A DNA stretch of 64,000 bases from Paracidovorax wautersii (lineage in GTDB: Bacteria > Pseudomonadota > Gammaproteobacteria > Burkholderiales > Burkholderiaceae_C). Below are positions 1 through 8,458 of this stretch, piece after piece; the first letter of the stretch is position 1, and every line of letters begins with the position of its first letter. A program made the position numbers and the translations under genes. The notes beneath the pieces are model-generated. The model saw nothing but the letters and a program-made list of their open reading frames with translations, was not told the origin of the DNA and did no database searches. Location of the stretch: NCBI GenBank assembly GCA_009912175.1, contig WNDQ01000001.1:1-64000 (forward strand), written 5' to 3'.

Positions 1-63
1 TGCCTGCTGCCTGAACTCCAGGCTGAACTCCTGCCCCTTTCTGCCTGCCTTGCTCTTGGTCAT
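1..63 (-). CDS. N-terminal fragment of IS transposase OrfA-like protein (partial)
   Basis: Twenty-one codons are visible on the minus strand, starting with ATG at 63 and running off the window. The peptide starts MTKSKAGRKGQEFSLEFRQQ, rich in basic residues and containing the EFS-EFRQQA-type start seen in small helix-turn-helix transposase subunits. A strong ribosome binding site (GGAGG) sits 5 to 7 bases upstream of the ATG. The position just inside an IS-like end supports a transposase. The family assignment is tentative because only the first helix region is available. Confidence 0.5.
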   Translation of the reverse strand, partial: MTKSKAGRKGQEFSLEFRQQA

Positions 64-127
64 CGTCCACCTCCTATTGCGATAGTTAATCGCTTATAGG
101 GGTGTCCGTGAAACGGGGGCAAGATCA
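1..127 (-). mobile_element. End of an insertion sequence (IS3-like), running off the left edge
   Basis: The first 127 bases look like the left end of an insertion sequence read on the minus strand. They hold the first codons of a transposase-like frame, a good ribosome binding site, about 60 bases of untranslated end, and a terminal sequence that begins TGATCTTGCCCCC on the minus strand at 127. Ends beginning TG and finishing CA are usual in the IS3 family, but the exact family cannot be fixed from this fragment. The adjoining base 128 is in the middle of an ABC permease gene, so the element ends inside that gene. The other end and any target duplication lie outside the window. Confidence 0.6.
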
Positions 128-442
128 ATTCCGCAGACCATCCGCATCATCCTGCCGCCTATCGGCAACCAGATGATCGGCATGCTCAAGCTCAGCGCGC
201 TGGTGTCCGTGGTGGCGGTCGAAGACCTGCTGCTGGTGGCCAACCAGACGGCCAGCTCCAACTTCCGCTACTTCGAGGCCCTGACGGCCGCCGGCATCTA
301 CTACCTGGTGCTCACCACCGTCTTCATGGCGCTGCAGTCGCTGATCGAACGCCGCCTCGACCCCAAGTCCCGCCGCCAGCGCAAGGCCACGCCTGTGCTC
401 AGCCGCCTGATCGGCACCGGCCGCGCCAGCACCGTGCGCTGA
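128..442 (+). pseudogene. 3' fragment of polar amino acid ABC transporter permease, cut by the IS
   Basis: From base 128 an open frame encodes about 104 residues that match the C-terminal part of a HisM/GlnP-type inner-membrane permease. It contains the typical stretch ILPPIGNQMIGMLKLSAL, which includes the loop that docks on the ATPase, followed by the last membrane helix and a short basic tail. Family members are about 220 to 240 residues, so roughly the N-terminal half and the start codon are missing, replaced by the IS end at 127. An internal ATG at 173 exists but would give only a fragment. The stop is 10 bases before the ATPase gene, so this was the last permease of the same operon. The importer is probably inactive unless another permease exists upstream. 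Confidence 0.8.
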
Positions 443-452
443 GGAATTCCCC

Positions 453-1217
<765 letters not shown>

Positions 1218-1221
1218 TCTC

Positions 1222-2418
1222 ATGACCACGCCTGTCGACACCCATCCCGCCTCCGCCCTGCCCCAGCCCGACTTCGCGCGCATGAAGCGCGACTTGGCCG
1301 CGCTGGTCGGCATCAACACCGAAAACCCGCCCGGCGACGAACTGGCCGCCGCCCAGCACCTGCACGGCCTGCTCGAAGCCGAGGGCTTTGACCTCCGACT
1401 CTCCGAATACAAGCCCGGCCGCGTCAACGTGGTCGCCACCTATGCCAACGGCGCCGGCCCGACCTTCGCGTTCAACACCCACATCGACACCGTGCCCGCC
1501 GGCGAGGGCTGGCGCACCGACCCCTTCGTGCTGACCGAGGCCGACGGCAAGCTCTACGGCCGCGGCAGTTGCGACGCCAAGGGCCCGATGGCCGCGATGA
1601 TCGAGGCCTGCCGCCTGCTGGTCGCCGCCAGGGACCGCTGGTCCGGCACGCTGATGGCCGTGTTCACGGCCGACGAAGAGATCGCCAGCGAAGGCGCCAA
1701 ACACTACGTGGCCCACCACCCGCCCAGGATCGACTTCGCCGTGATCGGCGAGCCCACCTCCAACTGCGCCTACACGGCCCACAAGGGCAGCCTGCGCCCG
1801 CTGGTGCGCGTGCACGGCGTGACGGCTCATTCGGGCACGCCGCACCTGGGCGAGAACGCCATCTACCGCGCCGGCCAGTTGCTGGGCCTGGTCGAGCACC
1901 ACCACGAAAACGTGGTCAAGTGCCGCTGCCACGACCTGGTCGGCAGCGCCAGCCTGACCGTCACGCGCATCCACGGCGGCCATGCCGACAACGTGCTGCC
2001 CGGTGCCTGCGACCTGCTGCTGGACCGCCGCATGGTGCCCGGCGAAGATGAAGCCGACGTCAAAGCCGAGATCGACCAGTTGCTGGCCCTGGCCCAGGAA
2101 AAATTCGGCGTGCGCGCCGAGGTGCTGGAATACAAGGCCACGACGGGCGGCGCGACCGAGACCGCATTGGCCGAACCCATCGTGCAGGCCAGCCTGGCGG
2201 CCTGCCGCGAACACAACCACGGCGAAGCCGGCCCTTACGGTTTCCAGGGCGGCTGCGACCTGGTGCATTTCCGCAGTCTGGGCACCACCGGCACCGTGAT
2301 CGGCCCCGGCACGCTGGCCGTGGCGCACAAGCCCGACGAGTTCGTGCCCATCGACGAGTTCATTGCCGCGGCCCGCATCTACCGCGACATCGCGCTGCAG
2401 ATGATGAAGAAAGGCTGA
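1222..2418 (+). CDS. M20 family metallopeptidase/deacylase (ArgE/DapE/EutE-like)
   Basis: A 398-residue cytoplasmic hydrolase of the M20 family, which removes acyl groups from amino acids or cleaves small peptides using two metal ions. Visible ligands are H87 and D89 (NTHIDTVP), bridging D118 (GRGSCDAKG), the catalytic glutamate pair near 152-153 (ADEEI), E177 (GEPTS) and a C-terminal histidine in VAHKPDEF. It has the usual lid domain between the two halves of the catalytic domain. The start is 4 bases after the ATPase stop. Members next to M24 hydrolases and PLP dehydratases include the EutE/DoeB deacetylases of ectoine breakdown, but ArgE-like N-acyl amino acid deacylases are equally possible. 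Specific substrate is not determined. Confidence 0.85.
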   Translation: MTTPVDTHPASALPQPDFARMKRDLAALVGINTENPPGDELAAAQHLHGLLEAEGFDLRLSEYKPGRVNVVATYANGAGPTFAFNTHIDTVPAGEGWRTDPFVLTEADGKLYGRGSCDAKGPMAAMIEACRLLVAARDRWSGTLMAVFTADEEIASEGAKHYVAHHPPRIDFAVIGEPTSNCAYTAHKGSLRPLVRVHGVTAHSGTPHLGENAIYRAGQLLGLVEHHHENVVKCRCHDLVGSASLTVTRIHGGHADNVLPGACDLLLDRRMVPGEDEADVKAEIDQLLALAQEKFGVRAEVLEYKATTGGATETALAEPIVQASLAACREHNHGEAGPYGFQGGCDLVHFRSLGTTGTVIGPGTLAVAHKPDEFVPIDEFIAAARIYRDIALQMMKKG

Positions 2419-2422
2419 TCCC

Positions 2423-3544
2423 GTGCGGGCCTCCCTCCACGCAAAAGACCTGCACTACGGCAATGGCGTGGTGCTGCACACCGCGTCTTCGGGCAGCCTG
2501 GCGCAGTTGCAGTCGCTCTACCTGCGGCTGGACGACGGCGTGCACCAGGCCGTCGGCGAGGTGCGCATCAACATCGCCTACCTCAACGGCTACACCGCCG
2601 ACGCGGTACGCAGCAGCACGCTGGCTTTGCTCAGCCGTGTCGATTGGCAACAGCCGCCCGAGCAGTTGCTCGCCACCCTGCCCGACTGGGCCGGCGCCAG
2701 CCCCATGCCCGTGCGCTGCCTGATCGACTGCGCGCTGCACGACCTCGTCGCCCGCCGCGCCAGCCTGCCGCTGGCGGACTGGCTGCGCGGCAGCGGTGCA
2801 ACGCAGAGCACCATCGCCTACGCCAGCAACCAGACCCTGTTCTGGTCGCCGTTCGAGGTCTTCATGCAGCAGGCCCAGGCCTATGTGGCGCGCGGCTTTC
2901 GCGACCTCAAGGTGCGCGTGGCCGCTGGCGATTTCGCCGAGGACCTGCGCCGGCTGCGCGCGCTGCGTGAACGTTTTGGCGACGGTATCAAGCTCGCCGC
3001 CGACGCCAACGCGCAGTGGTCGATGGCCGAAGCGCCGGCACGGCTGGCCGCGCTCGCACCCTTTGGCCTGGCCTACCTGGAGCAGCCCGTCGCCACCGAA
3101 CAGCCGGCCGACCTGCTGACCCTGGCCGCCGCCAGCCCCATGCCGCTGATGCTCGACGAAGGCCTGCGCAGCCTGCAGGACGTGCAGGCGCTGTGCGACC
3201 TGCGCCGCGCGGGCGGGGCCGGCAGCACGCGCCTGTGGGCGCATCTCAAGCTGGTCAAGCTCGGCGGCCTGGCGCCCGCGCTGGCCGCATCGCGCCAGCT
3301 GGCGGATGCTGGCGTGCCTTTCATGATCGGCCAGATGAACGAAGGCGGCGCGGCCACGGCCGCCGCGCTGCACCTGGCCGCTGCCGTGACGCCACCGTTC
3401 GCCGAGCTTTACGGCGCCGACGGCCTGGCCGACGACCCCGCCAGTGGCCTGGTCTACGCGGACGGCGGCCTTGCGGTGCCCGCCCGCCCCGGCCTGGGCA
3501 TCGACCTTGATTTTTCTCTCACCCCAACCCTCTGGAGTTCCTGA
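2423..3544 (+). CDS. Mandelate racemase/muconate lactonizing enzyme family protein (enolase superfamily)
   Basis: A 373-residue enolase-superfamily enzyme with the two-part layout of a capping domain (about 1-125) and a barrel. These enzymes abstract a proton next to a carboxylate using Mg2+. Metal ligands are visible as D194 (ADANAQW), E220 (YLEQP) and D245 (LDEGL). The first catalytic motif is K163-V-R165 instead of the common K-x-K, and lysines at about 276 and 279 (HLKLVKLGG) are in the place of the second base. Possible reactions include racemisation, dipeptide epimerisation or dehydration. It starts with GTG 4 bases after the M20 stop and abuts the M24 gene, so it acts in the same catabolic pathway. 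The substrate is not known. Confidence 0.82.
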   Translation: MRASLHAKDLHYGNGVVLHTASSGSLAQLQSLYLRLDDGVHQAVGEVRINIAYLNGYTADAVRSSTLALLSRVDWQQPPEQLLATLPDWAGASPMPVRCLIDCALHDLVARRASLPLADWLRGSGATQSTIAYASNQTLFWSPFEVFMQQAQAYVARGFRDLKVRVAAGDFAEDLRRLRALRERFGDGIKLAADANAQWSMAEAPARLAALAPFGLAYLEQPVATEQPADLLTLAAASPMPLMLDEGLRSLQDVQALCDLRRAGGAGSTRLWAHLKLVKLGGLAPALAASRQLADAGVPFMIGQMNEGGAATAAALHLAAAVTPPFAELYGADGLADDPASGLVYADGGLAVPARPGLGIDLDFSLTPTLWSS

Positions 3545-4717
3545 ATGCCTTCCCTTCCCCCCAGCGTGAAACAGGGCAGCGAATCGGCCTTCGCGCGTGC
3601 GGAGTACGACACGCGCATCGCCCGCGCCCGCGCCAACATGCAGCAGGCTGGCATCGACGTCATGGTCGTCACCGGCCCGGAAAACATCTTCTACCTCACC
3701 GGCCAGCAGACGCCCGGCTACTACACCTTCCAGGCGCTGGTGCTGCCCGTGGACGGCGATCCGGTCTTTGTGATCCGCCAGCTCGAGTACTTCAACTTCA
3801 TCAGCAACACCTTCATCAGCGACGCTGCCATCTACACCGACGGCGACGAGCCCGTGGGCTTCCTGGTCGACGTGATCCAGAAAAAGGGCTGGGCCGGCAA
3901 ACGTATCGCCATCGACAAACGCGGCTGGTTCCTGCCCATCACGGTCTACGAGGCGCTGCAAAGCCGCCTGGGCACCATCCACGACGGCGCCGGCCTGATC
4001 GAGAAGCTGCGCGCCGTGAAGTCGGCCGCCGAGATCGGCAAGCTCGAACTGGCCGCCAGCTATGTGTATGCCGGCCTGCGTGCGGGCCTGGCCGCCGTGC
4101 AAGTGGGCGCCAGCGAGAACGACTTCGTGGCGGCCATGATGCAAGCCGCCATCGCCGCCGGCTCCGAATACATGGGCATGGAAACACTGGTCTCGTGCGG
4201 CCCGCGCAGCGGCATCCCGCACGGCACCTGGCGCCGCCGCAAGATCGCGCAGGGCGAGCCGGCCTTCCTGGAAATGGCTGCCGCGCACGACCGCTACCAC
4301 GCGGCGCTGATGCGCTCGGCCTGGATCGGCCAGCCGCCGCAGATCGCCATCGACATGGAAAAGGTCTGCCAGGACGCGCTGCAGGCCGCGCTTGATGCGA
4401 TCAAGCCGGGCGAGCCCTGCGAAGCGCCGCACCTGGCCTGCCAGGCCGTGATCGACAAGGCGGGCTACACCGACGCGTTCAAGAAGCGCACGGGCTACTC
4501 GGTCGGCATCTCGTTTGCGCCCGACTGGGGTGAAGGCGCCATCCTGAGCCTGTACACCGGCGTGAAGACGCTGCTGCAGCCCGGCATGACCTTCCACATC
4601 CCGCCGGCGCTGCGTGTCTACGGCGAGTTCACCGTCGGCGTGAGCGAAACCGTGGTGGTGACCGAGACCGGCTGCCGCGCACTGGGCAAAACGCCGCGCG
4701 CGATGCAGATCCTCTGA
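3545..4717 (+). CDS. M24 family hydrolase (creatinase/ectoine hydrolase DoeA-like)
   Basis: A 390-residue pita-bread-fold protein of the M24B family. The N-terminal creatinase-type domain covers about residues 20-160 (MVVTGPENIFYLTG), and the C-terminal catalytic domain follows. The first aspartate ligand of aminopeptidases is replaced (FLEMAAAHDRYHAAL where D-x-G-...-D-x-T-R is expected). This points to the metal-free branch that includes creatinase and the ectoine hydrolases, rather than a true Xaa-Pro aminopeptidase. The ATG begins directly after the previous TGA. It probably opens an amide or cyclic amidine bond before the M20 enzyme deacylates the product, but this is inferred from context only. 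A terminator follows 40 bases after its stop. Confidence 0.82.
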   Translation: MPSLPPSVKQGSESAFARAEYDTRIARARANMQQAGIDVMVVTGPENIFYLTGQQTPGYYTFQALVLPVDGDPVFVIRQLEYFNFISNTFISDAAIYTDGDEPVGFLVDVIQKKGWAGKRIAIDKRGWFLPITVYEALQSRLGTIHDGAGLIEKLRAVKSAAEIGKLELAASYVYAGLRAGLAAVQVGASENDFVAAMMQAAIAAGSEYMGMETLVSCGPRSGIPHGTWRRRKIAQGEPAFLEMAAAHDRYHAALMRSAWIGQPPQIAIDMEKVCQDALQAALDAIKPGEPCEAPHLACQAVIDKAGYTDAFKKRTGYSVGISFAPDWGEGAILSLYTGVKTLLQPGMTFHIPPALRVYGEFTVGVSETVVVTETGCRALGKTPRAMQIL

Positions 4718-4756
4718 GTGTTGGGCGGCCTAGCCGCCCATACATCGCTCCAACGC

Positions 4757-4782
4757 AAAAGCCGCCCGAGGGCGGCTTCTTT
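4757..4782. terminator. Rho-independent terminator between convergent genes
   Basis: An 8-base-pair stem AAGCCGCC/GGCGGCTT (4759-4766 and 4771-4778) with a 4-base loop is followed by a T-rich stretch on plus and preceded by AAAA, so it can serve both strands. It lies between the M24 gene (plus) and the VOC gene (minus). Confidence 0.85.
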
Positions 4783-4799
4783 CATGGGGTCAGCGCCAC

Positions 4800-5240
4800 T
4801 CAGGTCGCGTACACGGCGGCCAGATCGCGAAAGCCCTTGATCTCGATCGGATTGCCGAAGGGGTCGAGGAAAAACATCGTCCACTGCTCGCCGGGCTGGT
4901 TCTCGAAGCGCACCTGAGGCTTGAGCACGAACTCGGTGCCGGCGGCCTGCAGGCGCTCGGCCATGGCCTTCCATTCGGGCAGCAGCAGGATCAGGCCGAA
5001 GTGCGGCATGGGCACCAGCTTGTCGCCCACCTTGCCGGTGGCGGCGGTGGAAAACGGCTGGCCCAGGTGCAGCGAGATCTGATGGCCGAAGAAGTCGAAG
5101 TCGACCCAGGTCTTGGTGCTGCGGCCTTCGCGGCAGCCCAGCACGTCACCGTAGAAACGGCGGGCCTGGTCGAGGTCCGTGATGTTGAAGGCGAAATGGA
5201 AGATGGACGGCAGGGCGATGGGCGCGGAGGCGGTGGTCAT
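4800..5240 (-). CDS. VOC (glyoxalase/bleomycin resistance/dioxygenase) family protein
   Basis: A 146-residue single-chain vicinal-oxygen-chelate protein. The beta-alpha-beta-beta-beta repeats are recognisable: residues about 13-60 begin with IFHFAFNITDLDQARRFYGD, and the second module contains FFLDPFGNPIEIKGF near the C terminus. Metal-type residues include H16 in FHFAFN and the late glutamate in PIEIKGF. Such proteins may be lyases, dioxygenases or epimerases, and the substrate cannot be predicted. The gene is the last of a minus-strand trio with a 2-hydroxyacid dehydrogenase and a PLP dehydratase, 30 bases downstream of the former. Confidence 0.8.
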   Translation of the reverse strand: MTTASAPIALPSIFHFAFNITDLDQARRFYGDVLGCREGRSTKTWVDFDFFGHQISLHLGQPFSTAATGKVGDKLVPMPHFGLILLLPEWKAMAERLQAAGTEFVLKPQVRFENQPGEQWTMFFLDPFGNPIEIKGFRDLAAVYAT

Positions 5241-5270
5241 GAGGGTTCTTTCGAAGAAAGTCGATGCGGT

Positions 5271-6233
5271 TCAGTAGCCACGCGCCGGGTCCACCACACC
5301 GGAAAGCGCCGCGCCCTCCAGCCCAGCGTTGATCTTGGCGGCGATCTGACGGATGGCTTCATGCACCACGGTCTGCGCCGAGATGTGCGGCGTGAGCACG
5401 ATCTCGCGGCGCTGCCAGAACGGGTGGCCGGCCGGCAGGGGTTCTTCGCGCGTGACGTCGAGTGTGGCGCCGGCGATGTGGCCGCTGTCGATCAGGGCCA
5501 ACAGGTCTTCTTCCACCACGTGCGCGCCGCGCGCCACGTTGATGAGGTAGGCGCCGGGCCGCAGGCGCGACAGCGTGTCGCGGTTCAGGATGTCGCGCGT
5601 GTCCGGCGTCAGCGGCAGCATGCACACGAGAATGCGCGAGCGTGCCAGGAAGTCATGGAAGGACGCGGCGCCGGCCAGGCACTGCACGCCCACGATCTGT
5701 TTGGGCGACTGGCTCCAGCCGAGCACGGGGAAATCGAACGCCGCCAAGGTGGCAGCCACGCGCTGGCCCAGCGCGCCCAAGCCCATCACGCCGATGGGGA
5801 AGTCGGCCCGCTCGCGCGGCTTGCGCGGTGCCCAGGTGCGGGCGGCCGCGCTGTCGGCGTAGACGTCGAACTCACGGAAATGGCGCAGCACCGCGTGGGT
5901 CACGTAATCGGCCATCTGCACGGCCATGCCGCCGTCCTCGATGCGCACCACGCGTGCCTGCGGTGGCAGCTTCAGGCGCACCAGCGCGTCCACGCCGGCG
6001 CCCATGTTGAAGATCAGCCGCAGCTTCGGGTGCGCGTCCATGAATTCCTGGGTGGGCGACCAGACGATGGCGCATTGCGCCTCGGGCGCGGCAGCCGGCC
6101 AGGCGCTGAGGCGGGCCTGCGGCAGCGCGGCCCGCAGGCCCGCCTCCCAGGTCGCGCCTTCGACGTGACTGCAGCACAGGGCGATCGGACCCTGGGCCAG
6201 GGCGGACAGGTTGTCGGGGGTGGCAACGGTCAC
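5271..6233 (-). CDS. D-2-hydroxyacid dehydrogenase (glyoxylate/hydroxypyruvate reductase A-like)
   Basis: A 320-residue NAD(P)-dependent dehydrogenase that would interconvert a 2-keto acid and a D-2-hydroxy acid. The Rossmann motif GVMGLGALGQRVA is at about residues 148-160, the catalytic arginine region is NVARGAHVVEE, the glutamate is in DVTREEPLP and the catalytic histidine is in LTPHISAQT. Length and the lack of the long classical N-terminal domain fit the GhrA branch. It lies between the VOC gene and the PLP dehydratase on the same strand, suggesting that it reduces the keto acid made by the dehydratase. This role is inferred from order. Confidence 0.85.
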   Translation of the reverse strand: MTVATPDNLSALAQGPIALCCSHVEGATWEAGLRAALPQARLSAWPAAAPEAQCAIVWSPTQEFMDAHPKLRLIFNMGAGVDALVRLKLPPQARVVRIEDGGMAVQMADYVTHAVLRHFREFDVYADSAAARTWAPRKPRERADFPIGVMGLGALGQRVAATLAAFDFPVLGWSQSPKQIVGVQCLAGAASFHDFLARSRILVCMLPLTPDTRDILNRDTLSRLRPGAYLINVARGAHVVEEDLLALIDSGHIAGATLDVTREEPLPAGHPFWQRREIVLTPHISAQTVVHEAIRQIAAKINAGLEGAALSGVVDPARGY

Positions 6234-6269
6234 GGCGGAATGGTCTTTGGTGAGAGGGACAAGCGCGGC

Positions 6270-7346
6270 TCAGGCCGCTTCTTCAGCAATCAGGCGCGCC
6301 AGCAGCGGCAGGTCGATGTTGCCGCCCGACAGAACCAGCACCGCGTCGCGGCCCTGCAGGTCCATGCGGCCGGCCAGCAGCGCGGCCAGCGCCACAGCGC
6401 CACCGGGTTCCACCACCAGGCGCAGTTCCTCCAGCGCGAAGCGGATGGCAGCGGCCACTTCCTCATCGCTGACCGCCACCGCGTCGTTCAGGAAACGGCC
6501 ATTGATGGCGAACGGCAGTTCGGCCGGGGTCACCGCCTGCAGCGCGTCGCACAGCGTCCGGGCGCCGGGTGCGTTGGTCTCACGCCGGCCGCTGCGCAGC
6601 GAGCGCACCGTGTCGTCGAAGCCGGCGGGCTCGGCCGCGATCAGCCGGGCACCGGGCGCCAGTGCATCGACCGCCAGGCCGCAGCCCGCCATCAGCCCGC
6701 CGCCACCGCAGGGCGCCGCAAACGTCCCCAGGTTCTGCAGCGCGGCCGGCGGCAGGTCGCGCAGCGCCTCGAGCGCCACCGTGCCCTGGGCGGCCAGCAC
6801 GGCCGGGTGGTCGCCGGGCGGCACCAGCGTGCCGCCGGTTTCCTGCAGCAGGCGCATGCCGATGTCCTCGCGACTCTCGCGCAGGCGGTCGTAGTGGACG
6901 ATGCGGGCGCCCTGCACGGCCGCGCGCTGCACCTTGTTCTTGGGCGCATCCACGGGCATCACGATGGTGGCGGCCACACCCAGTTGACGCGCCGCCCAGG
7001 CGATCGCCTGGCCATGGTTGCCCGTCGAATAGGCCACCACGCCACGCGCGCGCGCCTCGGGCGAGAGCGATAGCAGGGCATTGAATGCACCCCGCGCCTT
7101 GAACGAACCGGTCACCTGCTGGCTTTCGGCCTTGAGCCAGACCGGCGCGCCAGCCAGCGCATCGAGCCGTGCCGAGCGCAGCAGCGGCGTATGCACCACG
7201 TGCGGCGCAATCGCCTGGGCAGCGCGTTCCACGTCAGCGAAGGTCGGCACCGGCATCGCCCCCAGCATCTCGTGCTGGATCGCGGCGGGCGGGCGGGAAC
7301 GGGCCGCGGCGGGCGCGGCGGCGGTGGAGGCAAGGGCGGCGGGCAT
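6270..7346 (-). CDS. Threonine/serine dehydratase-like PLP enzyme (EutB-like)
   Basis: A fold-type II PLP enzyme, 358 residues from the upstream ATG at 7346. The PLP lysine lies in VTGSFKARGAFN, the phosphate-binding glycine loop is APCGGGGLMAG, and the C-terminal SGGN motif is present. The family removes the amino group of threonine, serine or 3-hydroxy amino acids to give a 2-keto acid. The first 30 residues are low-complexity (Ala, Pro, Arg), so the true start may be the ATG at 7256 (MPVPTFADVERA), giving about 328 residues, close to the usual length. No strong ribosome binding site decides between them. In ectoine-use operons the related EutB sits with M24 and M20 enzymes, as here. Confidence 0.8.
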   Translation of the reverse strand: MPAALASTAAAPAAARSRPPAAIQHEMLGAMPVPTFADVERAAQAIAPHVVHTPLLRSARLDALAGAPVWLKAESQQVTGSFKARGAFNALLSLSPEARARGVVAYSTGNHGQAIAWAARQLGVAATIVMPVDAPKNKVQRAAVQGARIVHYDRLRESREDIGMRLLQETGGTLVPPGDHPAVLAAQGTVALEALRDLPPAALQNLGTFAAPCGGGGLMAGCGLAVDALAPGARLIAAEPAGFDDTVRSLRSGRRETNAPGARTLCDALQAVTPAELPFAINGRFLNDAVAVSDEEVAAAIRFALEELRLVVEPGGAVALAALLAGRMDLQGRDAVLVLSGGNIDLPLLARLIAEEAA

Positions 7347-7439
7347 CGGCGTCGTGGGCTGTCGGGTGGTCGGGCAGGGATGCGTCGGCCGTTGAACAGG
7401 CGCCGGGCATCCTCTGCATCACCTCGATGCTATGCATTA

Positions 7440-7483
7440 ATTTTCATCGAAGGATGAATCTTTGAGCACTCATCCATGAAAAT
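7440..7483. promoter_or_regulatory. Nested inverted repeat, likely LysR operator, in the divergent gap
   Basis: In the 191-base gap between the dehydratase (minus) and the LysR gene (plus) is an AT-rich island with arms ATTTTCAT (7440-7447) and ATGAAAAT (7476-7483). Nested inside is a second pair, GGATGA (7452-7457) and TCATCC (7470-7475). Such symmetric AT-rich sites between a LysR gene and a divergent target are usual for this family. Binding by the adjacent regulator is an inference. Confidence 0.55.
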
Positions 7484-7537
7484 CTCTTATGGGATGGCGT
7501 GCGCTGCGCTGTGCCCGTGCCATGCAAGGGAGACCCC

Positions 7538-8458
7538 ATGATCAATTACCTGCAGACCCTCGCCGCCGTCGCGCGTTACGGCACCTTTGTTGCCGCCGGC
7601 GACCGCCTGGGCCTGACCCAGTCCGCCGTCAGCATCCAGATGCGCCGGCTCGAAGAAACACTGGGCATCCAGCTCTTCGACCGCAGCCGCCGCACCGCCG
7701 TGCTGACCGAAGAAGGCCGGCGCGCGCTGGGCCATGCCGAGAAGATCGTGGAACTGTTCGGCCAGATGGTGCAGGGCGTGGATGACGCCAACCTCACCGG
7801 CGCCCTGCGCGCCGGCGCCATCACCACCGAGCTGATCGGCAACGTGGTCGGGGTCATGGCGGCGTTTCGGGCCCGCTTTCCCAACGTCGAGGTCCACCTC
7901 ACGCCCGGCGCCTCGACCGAGCTGCTCGCCATGGTGGAGAAGCAGCAGATCGACTGCGCCCTGATCGTCAAGCCCGCCTACCCGCTTGAGGGCGCGCTGC
8001 ACTGGCGGCCGCTGCGCCAGGAGCCCTTTGTGCTGATCGCCCCACCCAGGGAGACGCGCCGCGACGCCGCCTGGCTGCTCGCCAACCGGCCCTTCATCCG
8101 CTACGACCGCCGCTCGCATGGCGGCAGCCTCGTCGAACGTTTTCTCAAACGCAAAAAATACGCGCCGCGGGAGGCCATCGAGACCGACTCCATCGAGGCC
8201 ATCGGCCTGCTGGTCGCGCGTGGACTAGGCATCTCGATCCTGCCGCGCACGGCGGCGCTGCAGGTCATGGGCGCCCGCGTGCAGGAAATCGGCCTGGGTG
8301 TCGACACCTTCTACCGCGAGATCGGCCTGGTCGAGCGCACCGACAACCCGCGCGCGGCGCTCAATGGCGAGTTGTGGCTGGCGCTCCAGCAGGCCGCGGC
8401 ACCCGCAGCAGGGCCGCGCGGACGACCGAAAACCAAGCCCAAAGTTGAGCGGAACTAG
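7538..8458 (+). CDS. LysR family transcriptional regulator
   Basis: A 306-residue regulator with an N-terminal winged helix-turn-helix (about residues 1-60, with DRLGLTQSAVSIQMRRLEET as the recognition region) and a C-terminal periplasmic-binding-type ligand domain. An open frame extends upstream to 7499. The start at 7538 (MINYLQTLAAVARYG) was chosen because AAGGGAGA lies 5 bases before it and because LysR proteins begin there. It is divergent from the dehydratase-dehydrogenase-VOC genes and so probably controls them, perhaps also the M24/M20 operon. Its stop overlaps the pirin stop on the opposite strand. Confidence 0.9.
   Translation: MINYLQTLAAVARYGTFVAAGDRLGLTQSAVSIQMRRLEETLGIQLFDRSRRTAVLTEEGRRALGHAEKIVELFGQMVQGVDDANLTGALRAGAITTELIGNVVGVMAAFRARFPNVEVHLTPGASTELLAMVEKQQIDCALIVKPAYPLEGALHWRPLRQEPFVLIAPPRETRRDAAWLLANRPFIRYDRRSHGGSLVERFLKRKKYAPREAIETDSIEAIGLLVARGLGISILPRTAALQVMGARVQEIGLGVDTFYREIGLVERTDNPRAALNGELWLALQQAAAPAAGPRGRPKTKPKVERN

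Noticed and set aside
2360-4597. Minus-strand open frame of about 745 codons opposite the MLE and M24 genes
   Set aside because: Antisense shadow; the plus-strand frames carry catalytic motifs and tight operon spacing.
3545-4717. Genuine Xaa-Pro aminopeptidase
   Set aside because: The first metal-ligand segment does not keep the D-x-G and D-x-T-R pattern, so a metal-free creatinase/DoeA-like hydrolase is more likely.
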